Origin: Pseudomonas koreensis
Lineage (GTDB): Bacteria; Pseudomonadota; Gammaproteobacteria; Pseudomonadales; Pseudomonadaceae
Reading direction: 5' to 3'
Assembly: GCF_024169245.1 (NCBI RefSeq)
Contig: NZ_JALJWP010000001.1
Location: 4,403,501-4,467,500 of the forward strand
DNA: 64,000 nucleotides
The translations under genes were made by a program, and so were the position numbers. Below, in pieces: positions 1 through 8,663 of this stretch. The notes beneath the pieces were generated by a model. It was given only the letters and a program-made list of their open reading frames with translations. It did not search any database and was not told the origin of the DNA. Within the stretch, counting starts at the first letter, position 1. Each line of letters begins with the position of its first letter.

Positions 1-110
1 CGCGACTTATCCCTCGGGATAATTGCTTTATGCCAGGCCGTCCCCTAGCGTACGAGCCTGATAACCCGGCGCCCGCGCCCTGTCCTTCTTACCGCAACGC
101 AGAGGCCTGC

Positions 111-1100
111 ATGATCCGACTCGGCCAAGCCACGATTTCCCTGGAACGGCGCGAAGCCTTTCTCGATGGCCGGCCCTTGCGCGTGGGCGGGCGGGCCTTC
201 GAAATACTCTCAGTGCTGATGCAGGCCGACGGGCGCATCGTCAGCAAGGACGAACTGATCAATCAGGTCTGGCCGGACATCGTCGTCGAAGAGAACAATC
301 TGCAGGTGCAGATTTCCTCGCTGCGCAAACTGCTCGGGGAAAAAGAAATCATCCAGACGGTTCCCCGTCGAGGTTACCGATTATTGAAAGACCGCGAACC
401 CAAACTGCCAGTGTTCAATGCACTTGCCTCGGCGCCGATCGTCGCGCAGCCGCCGCCGGTCGATGCGCAATCGGTACCGGTGTTCATTGTTGACGATGAG
501 GCCTGCGTGCGTACCGCGTTGAGCCGGTTGTTGCGCGCCGAAGGCATCGAACACCGAATCTTCCAGTCCGCTGAGGAACTGCTCGAGGCCGACATCGCCA
601 GCGGCCCGGCGTGCCTGCTGCTCGACGTCAGCCTGCCGGAAGCCACGGGTTTGCAGTTGCAAGCGGCACTGAACGAGCGCGGCTTGCCGTGGCCGGTGAT
701 CTTCATGACCGGCCACGGCACGATTCCGATGTCGGTGCAGGCCATGAAGGCCGGCGCGGTGGAGTTTCTGACCAAGCCCTTCAATGACGATGAACTGCTC
801 GGCATTCTGCGCAGCACGCGTCAACACGCGGCGATCGCGTTCAATCAATGGCAACGGGTTCAGCACGTGCGGCAATTGGCGGCGCAACTGACGCCGCGTG
901 AGCGTGAGGTGCTGCCATTGATCGTCGGCGGTCTGTCGAACAAGCAGATCGCCAACCAGTTGGGCACCAGTGAAGTGACCGCCAAGGTTCATCGCAAACA
1001 CATCATGGCGAAGATGCAGACCCGCTCGCTGGTCAACCTCGTCGAACTCTACGGACTGATCAGCGCTGCGCCTTCGCCTGGCCCATCGAGCCTGTCGTGA
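111..1100 (+). CDS. wHTH-REC-LuxR response regulator
   Basis: A 329-residue transcription factor with three domains. An OmpR/CadC-type winged helix covers about residues 1-95, with the usual ending PRRGYRL at 85-91. A receiver domain covers about 122-240, with D129/E130, phosphoacceptor D172 in LLLDVSLPE, T200 and K222 in TKPF. A LuxR/FixJ helix-turn-helix covers about 258-315 (TPREREVLPLIVGGLSNKQIA). Two DNA-binding domains flanking one receiver is unusual; normal FixJ proteins lack the first. I chose the ATG at 111 because AGAGG lies about six bases before it. The in-frame ATG at 30 has no ribosome site and follows a -10-like GATAAT. The next gene overlaps by four bases. No sensor kinase is visible beside it. 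The function is unknown. Confidence 0.85.
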   Translation: MIRLGQATISLERREAFLDGRPLRVGGRAFEILSVLMQADGRIVSKDELINQVWPDIVVEENNLQVQISSLRKLLGEKEIIQTVPRRGYRLLKDREPKLPVFNALASAPIVAQPPPVDAQSVPVFIVDDEACVRTALSRLLRAEGIEHRIFQSAEELLEADIASGPACLLLDVSLPEATGLQLQAALNERGLPWPVIFMTGHGTIPMSVQAMKAGAVEFLTKPFNDDELLGILRSTRQHAAIAFNQWQRVQHVRQLAAQLTPREREVLPLIVGGLSNKQIANQLGTSEVTAKVHRKHIMAKMQTRSLVNLVELYGLISAAPSPGPSSLS

Positions 1101-1492
1101 GCGGCCAGGCGGGACGCCCGACGGCGACCGAGAGCACCCGACCTACCATCGTCTGCATCGTTGATGACGACGCATCCGTGCGCAAAAGCCTGTCGAATCT
1201 GCTGCGTTCGGTCGGTTATCGCGCGCAGGTGTATGCCAGCGGTGAAGCGTTTCTCGCCGAGGCCGACTTTGCCGGGATAGCCTGCCTGCTGCTGGATCTG
1301 CGCATGCCCGGCCTGTCCGGCATCGATGTCATGCGCGCGCTGCCGCGACAGTTTCCGGTGATCTGCATGTCCGCCCATTGGGATGAGGCGGCGCTGGCCG
1401 AAACCGGGCATTACCAGGCGTTTGAGTGCCTGTGCAAACCCTTCGAGGAAGAGGTGTTGCTGGCGGCACTCGACAAGGCCCTGCGCCGCTGA
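1097..1492 (+). CDS. Stand-alone receiver domain protein
   Basis: A 131-residue single-domain response regulator of the CheY/FixJ-receiver type. The visible key residues are D23-D25 in the acidic pocket, phosphoacceptor D67 in LLLDLRMPG, S92 in MSAH and K114 in CKPF. There is no output domain. It starts at a GTG overlapping the previous stop as GTGA, so it is translationally coupled to the wHTH-REC-LuxR regulator. It probably acts as a phosphate sink or relay partner for the same unseen kinase. That role is inferred from the coupling, not from a motif. Confidence 0.85.
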   Translation: MSGQAGRPTATESTRPTIVCIVDDDASVRKSLSNLLRSVGYRAQVYASGEAFLAEADFAGIACLLLDLRMPGLSGIDVMRALPRQFPVICMSAHWDEAALAETGHYQAFECLCKPFEEEVLLAALDKALRR

Positions 1493-1503
1493 CGCTGGTC
1501 GAT

Positions 1504-2097
1504 TCAGCTGTCTTGCGTGGTTTTTTCCGCCTCTTCGATGCCCGGCAACGAAGCGGTCATTTCAGCGTGACAAACCGCCAGAATCTCATCGGCCAGCGCC
1601 GAGTCGTCCGGGCAGGCCCGCGACAGCATGATCGCGCCGACCGCTCGGGCCAGCAGGTCGATCATTTTGCTTCTGCCCTCATCTTGCGGTGCGGTCGGAT
1701 ATTTCTCGCCCAGGATCTGCAATAAGCGCTCGATGCCCTCGGCGAAAGCTGCCTTCACATCTCCCGACTGCCGCGCCGCATCGCCGCACAGCGCCGCCAT
1801 GGTGCAACCGGTGGAACGGCCGTCGCGATGGTCGCGTGAAACGTACACATCGATGAAATCCTGCACGCTCATCGCCTCGGCGCTGGCCAGCGACTGCGCC
1901 AGGCTGTTGGCCGAGGCTTCGGCCATCAGGTCGGCCTTGGAGCCGAAGTGCTTGTAAAAACCGCCGTGGGTGAAACCGGCGGCCGCCATCAGGTCAGCCA
2001 CGCCGACCCCGTCATAACCGCGTTCGCGGAACATCACTGAAGCCGTTTCGACAATGTGCTCGCGATTGGCCTGAGCCTGAGCCTTGGATACGCGCAT
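1504..2097 (-). CDS. TetR family transcriptional regulator
   Basis: A 197-residue TetR-type repressor. The N-terminal helix-turn-helix lies at about residues 12-50, with the typical GVADLMAAAGFTHGGFYKHF recognition region. The C-terminal ligand-binding half is not assignable to a ligand. I start it at 2097 (MRVSKAQAQ) because a GGAGGT lies eight bases upstream; the longer reading to 2160 has no such site and overlaps the promoter. It is divergent from a short-chain dehydrogenase and a quinone-oxidoreductase-like gene, so it probably represses that pair and itself, perhaps in response to an electrophile or quinone. The effector is an inference. Confidence 0.88.
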   Translation of the reverse strand: MRVSKAQAQANREHIVETASVMFRERGYDGVGVADLMAAAGFTHGGFYKHFGSKADLMAEASANSLAQSLASAEAMSVQDFIDVYVSRDHRDGRSTGCTMAALCGDAARQSGDVKAAFAEGIERLLQILGEKYPTAPQDEGRSKMIDLLARAVGAIMLSRACPDDSALADEILAVCHAEMTASLPGIEEAEKTTQDS

Positions 2098-2132
2098 GTT
2101 GGATACCTCCAGCGCTGAAAAATCATGGCCCG

Positions 2133-2171
2133 ATGATACATAGATGTTGGCCATAATCAAAACCGTTGACA
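2133..2171. promoter_or_regulatory. Divergent promoter region, tetR / SDR
   Basis: On the minus strand TTGATT (2160-2155) and TATCAT (2138-2133), 16 bases apart, make a good sigma-70 promoter for the tetR gene. On the plus strand a perfect TTGACA lies at 2166-2171, but the following -10 is weak (TCCTAA-like, spaced too far). The two -35 boxes are four bases apart, so one repressor dimer here could block both directions. I found no convincing palindromic operator. Confidence 0.5.
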
Positions 2172-2235
2172 GCTTAGATTTCGATCATCATCCTAAAAGC
2201 CCGAAATCAGTCTTCTACTGAAAAGAGCCAACACC

Positions 2236-3024
2236 ATGACTACTCGCCCTACTGTTCTGATCACTGGCGCCTCCACCGGTATCGGCGCGGTCTACGCCGC
2301 ACGTTTCGCCCAACGCGGGCACGATCTGCTGCTGGTCGCGCGTGACCAGTCGCGCCTGGACGCCCTCGCCGCCAATCTGCGTGCCGAACACAACGTCAAT
2401 GTCGAAGTGCTGCAAGCCGATCTGACCCGACTCAGCGATCTGCAAACAGTCGAAGCGCGTCTGCGTGACGACGCGCGCATCGGCATCCTCGTCAACAACG
2501 CCGGCGCCGCGCAGTCTGGCACCTTCATCGAACAGAGCACCGACAGCGTGGCGCAACTGGTCGCGCTCAACACCACCGCACTGGTGCGTCTGGCCAGTGC
2601 CATCGCCCCGCGTCTGGCCAAGGCTGGCGACGGCGCGATCATCAACATCGGCTCGGTGGTGGGCCTGGCGCCGGAATTCGGCATGTCGGTGTATGGCGCG
2701 ACCAAGGCGTTCGTGCTGTTCCTCTCTCAAGGCCTGAGCCTGGAGCTGTCGCCGAAAGGTGTGTATGTGCAAGCCGTGCTGCCAGCCGCGACCCGTACGG
2801 AAATCTGGGACCGCGCCGGTATCGACATCAACACGCTGACCGACATCATGGAAGTCGGCGATATGGTTGACGCTGCGCTGGTCGGTTTTGATCGTCGCGA
2901 AGTCGTGACCATCCCGCCGTTGCATGAAGGCGAACGCTGGGATGCCCTGCAAACCGCGCGGCAGGGCCTGTTGGGGCAGATTCGCCAGTCGGCCGTGGCG
3001 CCACGTTATCTGCCTCAAGCCTGA
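2236..3024 (+). CDS. Short-chain dehydrogenase/reductase
   Basis: A classical SDR of 262 residues using NAD(P)H. The dinucleotide-binding motif TGASTGIG is at 10-17, NNAG at 87-90, and the catalytic triad is S140, Y153 and K157 (YGATK). The substrate cannot be told from sequence. An AAGAGCC-type weak ribosome site precedes the ATG. It is divergent from the TetR gene and 55 bases before an MDR oxidoreductase on the same strand, so the three genes look like one small repressor-controlled detoxification unit. Confidence 0.9.
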   Translation: MTTRPTVLITGASTGIGAVYAARFAQRGHDLLLVARDQSRLDALAANLRAEHNVNVEVLQADLTRLSDLQTVEARLRDDARIGILVNNAGAAQSGTFIEQSTDSVAQLVALNTTALVRLASAIAPRLAKAGDGAIINIGSVVGLAPEFGMSVYGATKAFVLFLSQGLSLELSPKGVYVQAVLPAATRTEIWDRAGIDINTLTDIMEVGDMVDAALVGFDRREVVTIPPLHEGERWDALQTARQGLLGQIRQSAVAPRYLPQA

Positions 3025-3034
3025 CTTCAACCGG

Positions 3035-3056
3035 ACCCGCCGACGTTGCGGCGGGT
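3035..3056 (+). other. Intergenic GC-rich hairpin
   Basis: A perfect 8-bp inverted repeat (ACCCGCCG / CGGCGGGT) with a 6-base loop lies between the SDR and the next oxidoreductase gene. No T-tract follows, so it may be an mRNA-stability hairpin or a weak attenuator rather than a terminator. Confidence 0.4.
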
Positions 3057-3079
3057 TCCTACCGACAAGAGCATCCGCA

Positions 3080-4096
3080 ATGAAGGCATTCTTTATCGAA
3101 CGCTACGGCAAGCAGAGCGGCCGGATTGGCGACGTCCCCGAACCGCTGATCGGGGAAAACGACGTGCTGATCGAGGTGCACGGCAGCAGCATCAACCCGC
3201 TCGATCTGAAGATTCGCAGCGGCGAGTTCAAGATGATCCTGCCCTATCAGATGCCTTTGATATTGGGCAACGATGTCGCCGGTGTGGTACTCAGCACAGG
3301 TGCGGCGGTCAAGCGGTTCAAGCCGGGCGATGAAGTTTATGCCCGTGCGCCTGAAAACAGGATTGGCACGTTTGCCGAATGCATTGCCGTCGACGAACAA
3401 GCGCTAGCGCTGAAACCCGCCAATCTCGACATGACCGAGGCGGCGAGCATGCCGCTGGTGGCGTTGACCGCGTGGCAGGCACTGGTCGAAGTCGCCAGGC
3501 TGCATAAGGGTCAGAAAGTGTTGATCCACGCCGGCTCCGGTGGCGTCGGCACGGTCGCCATTCAACTGGCCAAACACATTGGCGCTTTCGTCGCGACGAC
3601 TACTAGCACGGCGAATGCCGAATGGGTCAAAGCGCTGGGCGCTGATGTGGTGATCGACTACAGGCAGCAGGATTTCGCTACTGAACTGCATGACTACGAC
3701 GTGGTGCTTAACAGCCTCAACGGCGATGTCCTGAAGAAATCGCTGAAGGTGCTGAAACCGGGTGGGCAGCTGATTTCCCTGTCCGGGCCGCCGACTGTGC
3801 AGTTCGCCCGGGAGCAGGGGTTGTCCTGGCTGCTTGGACTGGTGATGCGTGTGCTCAGCAGCGGTATTCGGCGCAAGGCGCGCAAGCGTGGGGTGCGCTA
3901 CTCATTTCTGTTCATGCGCGCCGATGGCATTCAGTTGCAGAAGATCACCGCACTGATCGAGGCTGGGGTTATCAAACCGGTGATTGACCGTATCTTTGCG
4001 TTCGATCAGATAGCTGACGCCTTGCACTACGTCGAACAAGGTCGGGCCAGGGGCAAGGTTGCCATCGCGGTCGATCCTGAAAGCCCCTCACCCTAG
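3080..4096 (+). CDS. NADP-dependent quinone-oxidoreductase-like protein
   Basis: A 338-residue zinc-free MDR-superfamily enzyme, like quinone oxidoreductase or zeta-crystallin. The N-terminal GroES-like half contains NDVAGVV at 64-70. The Rossmann motif AGSGGVGTVA is at 151-160, followed by the family-typical ADVVIDY and LSGPP segments. It probably reduces quinones or enones with NADPH. I start it at 3080 (MKAFFIERYG); the longer reading runs back through the preceding gene. The last residues (SPSP) and the TAG stop are formed by the edge of a repeated intergenic element. Confidence 0.88.
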   Translation: MKAFFIERYGKQSGRIGDVPEPLIGENDVLIEVHGSSINPLDLKIRSGEFKMILPYQMPLILGNDVAGVVLSTGAAVKRFKPGDEVYARAPENRIGTFAECIAVDEQALALKPANLDMTEAASMPLVALTAWQALVEVARLHKGQKVLIHAGSGGVGTVAIQLAKHIGAFVATTTSTANAEWVKALGADVVIDYRQQDFATELHDYDVVLNSLNGDVLKKSLKVLKPGGQLISLSGPPTVQFAREQGLSWLLGLVMRVLSSGIRRKARKRGVRYSFLFMRADGIQLQKITALIEAGVIKPVIDRIFAFDQIADALHYVEQGRARGKVAIAVDPESPSP

Positions 4097-4338
4097 CCCT
4101 CTCCCAGGGGAGAGGGAACTGACCGAGTTGCATGTGCGAGTTACACCGACCTGAGATACCAAGGCGATCACAGATCTTGAAAAGCCCACAAATCAGCTCC
4201 CTCTCGCGGAGGGAGATGGAACTGAACGAGTTGAATGTGCGAGTTACACCGACCTGAGATATCAAGGCGAACACAGATCTTGAAAAGCCCACAAATCAGC
4301 TCCCTCTCCTCGGGGAGAGGGCTGGGGTGAGGGGTGAA
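4084..4338. repeat. CCCCTCACCC-ended intergenic repeat, 2 units
   Basis: An element bounded by CCCCTCACCCTAGCCCTCTC on the left and its inverted form ending GGGGTGAGGGG on the right. Inside, a unit starting GAACTGACCGAGTTG at 4116 recurs at 4219 (period 103) with a few mismatches. Similar elements lie at 42065 and 59549. The left edge supplies the stop codon of the preceding gene. No gene is seen in 4097-4489. Confidence 0.75.
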
Positions 4339-4489
4339 TCCAGCGCGGTGTCCAAGCATGTGCATTGCAATACCAAGCTCAATCCGCCCCTCCTGCTGAA
4401 ACTTCGAGAAACCCCTCTCGACTTGCGTTTTCGTCAACCTGCACCACGCTTGATTCCCAGAAGTGCACGTTTTCATGGCAAAACTGCGG

Positions 4490-4518
4490 TTAACTGAATG
4501 GTTAGTTACCGCTATAAT
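4490..4518 (+). promoter_or_regulatory. gcd promoter
   Basis: TTAACT (4490-4495), a 17-base spacer and a perfect TATAAT (4513-4518). Transcription would begin near 4525. The ATG at 4498 would therefore lie upstream of the transcript, which decides in favour of the GTG start at 4549 for gcd. Confidence 0.65.
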
Positions 4519-4548
4519 CCCGCGCTTCATTCAAACGGGACTTTCAAT

Positions 4549-6954
4549 GTGAACCACAGTCAACGCGTCTCAGGCGTTTCAACGTTCATTCTCGTCGGCC
4601 TTGGCGTGATCATCGCCCTGCTCGGTCTGGCACTCGCAGCCGGCGGTGTGAAGCTGGTCAGCCTGGGCGGTTCCTGGTACTTCCTGGTCGGCGGTCTGGC
4701 GATGACCGTTTCCGGTGTACTGATCGCACTGAAGAAAACTGCTGGCGCCTGGCTGTTCGCCGCGTTTCTCGTGGCGACCGCGATCTGGGCGGTGGCTGAC
4801 GCCGGGCTGGTGTTCTGGCCGGTGTTCTCGCGGCTGTTCATGTTCAGCGCGATCGGTATGGTCGTCGCGCTGGTCTACCCGCTGCTGGCGCGTGCCAATG
4901 GCCGAGTTGCCGGTCGCGGAGCGTATGCCGTCGCCGCTGTGCTCGCCGTCGGTGTGGCAGTTGCTGCAGGCAACATGTTCGTCGCCCATCCAACGGTTGC
5001 TGCCACTGGCACTGGCCCGGGCCTGACCCCGGTGGAGCCGGCCAAGGCGCAGAAAGACTGGGCGCACTACGGCAACACCGAAGGTGGCAGCCGCTTTGCC
5101 GCGCTCGATCAGATCAACCGCAACAACGTCGACCAGTTGAAAGTCGCGTGGACTTACCACACCGGTGACGTCGCCGAGAGCGATGGCAACGGCGCCGAAG
5201 ACCAGCTCACCCCGCTGCAGGTCGGCAACAAGGTGTTCATCTGCACTCCACACAACAACCTGATCGCCCTCGATGCCGACACCGGCAAAGAGCTGTGGAA
5301 GAACGCGATCAACGCGCAATCGAAAGTCTGGCAGCGCTGCCGTGGCATGGCTTATTTCGACGCCACCGCCACCCTCGCGCAGCCGAGCAATTCTTCGATC
5401 ATCGAAGCCAAACCGGCGCCGGCCGCCAACTGCCAGCGCCGTCTGCTGACCAACACCATCGATGCCCGCCTGATCGCGGTCGACGCTGACACCGGCGAGT
5501 TCTGCCAGGGTTTCGGCAACAACGGCCAGGTCGATCTGAAGGCCGGTCTGGGTGATGTTCCAGACAGCTACTATCAGTTGTCGTCCGCGCCATTGATGGC
5601 CGGCACCACCGTGGTGGTTGGCGGTCGCGTCGCCGACAACGTGCAAAGCGACATGCCCGGCGGCGTGATTCGCGGCTTTGACGTGATCACCGGCGCCATG
5701 CGCTGGGCGTTCGACCCGGGCAACCCGCAGGACCGCAACGCGCCGGCCGACGGCAGCACTTACGTGCGCAGCACACCAAACAGCTGGGCGCCGATGTCCT
5801 ACGACGCGGCTACCAACACGGTGTTCCTGCCGATGGGCAGCTCGTCCACCGACATCTATGGTGTCGAGCGCAGCGAACTGGATCACAAGTACGGCGCCTC
5901 GATCCTCGCGCTGGATGCCAGCACGGGCGAAGAACGCTGGGTGTTCCAGACCGTGCACAACGATCTGTGGGACTTCGACCTGCCGATGCAGCCGAGCCTG
6001 ATCGACTTCGACAAGGACGGCCAAAGCGTTCCGGCGCTGGTTATCGGCACCAAGGCCGGGCAGATCTATGTGCTTGACCGCGCCACTGGCAAGCCACTGA
6101 CCGAAGTCAAAGAAGTACCGGTGAAAGCGGCGAACATCCCTAACGAGCCGTACTCGCCGACCCAGCCGAAATCCGTGGGCATGCCGCAGATCGGTGCGCA
6201 GCACCTGACCGAGTCGGACATGTGGGGCGCCACGCCGTACGACCAGTTGCTCTGCCGCATCGACTTCAAGAGCATGCGCTACGAGGGTCTGTACACCGCG
6301 CCGGGTACCGACAAATCGCTGAGCTTCCCGGGTTCGCTGGGTGGCATGAACTGGGGCAGCATCTCCACCGACCCGGTGCACGGCTTCATCTTCGTCAACG
6401 ACATGCGCCTGGGTCTGTGGATTCAGATGATTCCGTCGCAGAACAAAGGCCAGGCCGCTGGCGGTGGCGAAGCGCTGAACACCGGCATGGGCGCTGTGCC
6501 GCTCAAAGGCACACCGTACGCAGTGAACAAGAACCGCTTCCTTTCGGTCGCCGGTATTCCGTGCCAGGCGCCGCCGTTCGGCACGCTGACCGCGATCGAC
6601 ATGAAGACCCAGAAAGTCGCGTGGCAGGTTCCGGTCGGCACTGTTGAAGACACCGGTCCCCTCGGCATCCGCATGCACTTGCCGATCAAGATCGGTCTGC
6701 CAACTCTTGGCGGCACCCTGTCGACCCAGGGCGGCCTGATCTTCATTGCCGGCACCCAGGACTTCTACCTGCGCGCCTTCAACAGCGGCAACGGTGAAGA
6801 AGTCTGGAAAGCCCGTCTGCCGGTCGGCAGCCAGGGCGGCCCGATGACGTATGTTTCGCCGAAAACCGGCAAGCAGTACATCGTTGTCACCGCTGGCGGC
6901 GCACGCCAGTCGACTGATCGTGGCGATTACGTGATGGCTTACGCCCTGCCGTAA
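4549..6954 (+). CDS. gcd: Membrane-bound PQQ glucose dehydrogenase
   Basis: Quinoprotein glucose dehydrogenase of 801 residues. It oxidises glucose to gluconolactone in the periplasm with PQQ and passes electrons to ubiquinone. Five hydrophobic segments fill about residues 10-145. The PQQ beta-propeller domain begins at about 170 (DWAHYGNTEGGSRFAALDQI) and shows repeated tryptophan-docking-type stretches such as LDADTGKELW. The length matches Pseudomonas Gcd. I chose the GTG at 4549 (MNHSQRVSG) because a strong promoter lies at 4490-4518. It is followed by a hairpin and oprB, fitting the direct oxidative route for glucose. Confidence 0.93.
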   Translation: MNHSQRVSGVSTFILVGLGVIIALLGLALAAGGVKLVSLGGSWYFLVGGLAMTVSGVLIALKKTAGAWLFAAFLVATAIWAVADAGLVFWPVFSRLFMFSAIGMVVALVYPLLARANGRVAGRGAYAVAAVLAVGVAVAAGNMFVAHPTVAATGTGPGLTPVEPAKAQKDWAHYGNTEGGSRFAALDQINRNNVDQLKVAWTYHTGDVAESDGNGAEDQLTPLQVGNKVFICTPHNNLIALDADTGKELWKNAINAQSKVWQRCRGMAYFDATATLAQPSNSSIIEAKPAPAANCQRRLLTNTIDARLIAVDADTGEFCQGFGNNGQVDLKAGLGDVPDSYYQLSSAPLMAGTTVVVGGRVADNVQSDMPGGVIRGFDVITGAMRWAFDPGNPQDRNAPADGSTYVRSTPNSWAPMSYDAATNTVFLPMGSSSTDIYGVERSELDHKYGASILALDASTGEERWVFQTVHNDLWDFDLPMQPSLIDFDKDGQSVPALVIGTKAGQIYVLDRATGKPLTEVKEVPVKAANIPNEPYSPTQPKSVGMPQIGAQHLTESDMWGATPYDQLLCRIDFKSMRYEGLYTAPGTDKSLSFPGSLGGMNWGSISTDPVHGFIFVNDMRLGLWIQMIPSQNKGQAAGGGEALNTGMGAVPLKGTPYAVNKNRFLSVAGIPCQAPPFGTLTAIDMKTQKVAWQVPVGTVEDTGPLGIRMHLPIKIGLPTLGGTLSTQGGLIFIAGTQDFYLRAFNSGNGEEVWKARLPVGSQGGPMTYVSPKTGKQYIVVTAGGARQSTDRGDYVMAYALP

Positions 6955-6986
6955 TTCGCTGCTGTACATCCACCCTCCCCCCAGCG

Positions 6987-7018
6987 CGCGGTGCCCAAAG
7001 CACCGCGTCGCCGTTTTA
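6987..7018 (+). terminator. Terminator-like hairpin between gcd and oprB
   Basis: An 8-bp stem CGCGGTGC / GCACCGCG with loop CCAAA (6987-7007), followed ten bases later by TTTT. It may end or attenuate gcd transcription before oprB. Confidence 0.5.
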
Positions 7019-7050
7019 ATGCGTTGAAGATTTCAGCAGGAAGGATTCAC

Positions 7051-8349
7051 ATGTCATCGGCTGTTCGCTTTTCTCGTACCAAGCTTTCCACTGGCCTGTT
7101 GCTGGGTCTGAGCTGCACCACTGCCCTACCCGCGCTGGCTGCCAGCGATTCCGATCTGCTGACCCGCAGCACCCTGACCGGTGACTGGGGCGGCTTGCGT
7201 CATCAACTGGATGCAGACGGCATCAAGTTCACTGGCGATTACAGCGGCGAAACCGCTTACAACGCCGACGGAGGCCTGCACCGCTCGGCGCGTTACTCGC
7301 AGAACATCAAGCTCGGCGTGCAGTTTGATCTGAGCAAACTCTATGGAGTCGACAATGCCGGCAAGGTGCAACTGACCATCAACGACCGTCGCGGCAACAG
7401 CGCTTCGGAAGATCTGGTGGGCAACCGCTTGCCGATTCAGGAAAACTACGGCGGTCTGTACACGCGCCTGACCGAGCTGAGTTACGAGCGCAGCCTGTTC
7501 ACCCCGGCGCTGAACGTGAAGCTCGGCTACATGGCCATGGGCAACGACCTCGGCGGCCTCGACAGCGGCATCCTGTGCAACTTCATGAACGCCGGTTTCT
7601 GCGGCCATCCGCTGAACATGTCCGGCGGCACCGGCTGGACCAACTACCCCAACGCGCGCTTGGGCGTGCGGGTCAAATATGACCTGTCACCGTCCTGGCA
7701 ACTGCGTGTGGCGGCGTTCAACGTCGATCCCGAGAGCAACGGCAATTCCAGCCGCGCCTGGCATCTGGGGCCGAAACACACCACCGGCACCGTCGTGCCG
7801 ATCGAACTGGTGTACAAGCACGCTGGCGAGCTGCCGGGTGAGTACAAGGTCGGCTATTACTACGACAGCTCCGACGTCAAACGCATCGGCAGCGACGACG
7901 AAGTGTCCGGCCGTGGCGGGCATTATCTGCTGATCGATCAGGCGGTATGGCGTTCGCCGACCTCCGAAGGGCGCAGCCTGCATGCGTTCGGTCAGTATTC
8001 GGCGGCCAGCGAAGCAGCCTCGCCGTTCAGCAAGTGGTACGGCACCGGCGTGGTTTTGTACAAACCGTTCGAAGGCCGCCCTCGTGACACTTTGGCGCTG
8101 GGCTATGGCCGCGCCGTGCCGAACCCGCGCAGCCGTGATGTACAACAGGATGCCGCCATGGCCAATGGTGCTGCGTTCCCGAATCTGGACAGCGCCGAGC
8201 AGTTGATCGAGTTGGGCTACGGCTACCAGGCCACCCCATGGCTGACCCTGCGCCCGAACCTGCAATACATCATCGAACCGGGCGCGTTCTCGGGGCAGGA
8301 CATCGACAATGCGCTGGTGGTGGGCTTGCAGGTGAAGGCTGCGCTTTAA
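7051..8349 (+). CDS. oprB: Carbohydrate-selective porin OprB
   Basis: An outer-membrane porin of 432 residues. A signal peptide covers about residues 1-31 (RFSRTKLS, then a hydrophobic core ending ALPALAA). The mature part starts SDSDLLTRSTLTGDWGGLR, the hallmark of OprB, and has alternating beta strands with a C-terminal aliphatic/aromatic pattern. It lets glucose and related sugars reach the periplasm, where the adjacent Gcd acts. The start at 7051 is preceded by AGCAGGAAGGA; the longer in-frame ATG at 6991 lies inside the intergenic hairpin. Confidence 0.93.
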   Translation: MSSAVRFSRTKLSTGLLLGLSCTTALPALAASDSDLLTRSTLTGDWGGLRHQLDADGIKFTGDYSGETAYNADGGLHRSARYSQNIKLGVQFDLSKLYGVDNAGKVQLTINDRRGNSASEDLVGNRLPIQENYGGLYTRLTELSYERSLFTPALNVKLGYMAMGNDLGGLDSGILCNFMNAGFCGHPLNMSGGTGWTNYPNARLGVRVKYDLSPSWQLRVAAFNVDPESNGNSSRAWHLGPKHTTGTVVPIELVYKHAGELPGEYKVGYYYDSSDVKRIGSDDEVSGRGGHYLLIDQAVWRSPTSEGRSLHAFGQYSAASEAASPFSKWYGTGVVLYKPFEGRPRDTLALGYGRAVPNPRSRDVQQDAAMANGAAFPNLDSAEQLIELGYGYQATPWLTLRPNLQYIIEPGAFSGQDIDNALVVGLQVKAAL

Positions 8350-8371
8350 GCCTTGTGGTGGATGCACCACC

Positions 8372-8467
8372 GCGATCGCGAGCAGGCTCACTCCTACAGG
8401 GTTGCCCGGCGGACGCCAAATCCCGGCAATACACAAACCCCCTGTAGGAGTGAGCCTGCTCGCGATG
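8372..8467. repeat. REP pair (REPIN)
   Basis: Two inverted copies of the Pseudomonas REP core, at 8372-8400 and 8441-8467, about 40 bases apart. The rest of 8350-8663 holds no gene that I can support and probably carries the promoter of the next gene. Confidence 0.85.
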
Positions 8468-8663
8468 GCATTGGTTCAGGCAACCACTATTTTGAATGCT
8501 CAACCAGTTCCTTCAGAGCACCGACCAGTCACCCACCTGTCGAAATTAATTCCGGCCATCGGTGAATTATTTCGTGTCCGCATGTATCTGAGGCAGAAGA
8601 GCCGGCGCCATCATGGAGATGGCATCGCAGCGGTAATCTGGATCAGCGAGCGGGAACATCGCA

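Noticed and set aside
4579..6969. A 796-codon open frame antisense to gcd
   Set aside because: It mirrors the gcd coding frame in high-GC DNA, has no recognisable domains and no ribosome site.
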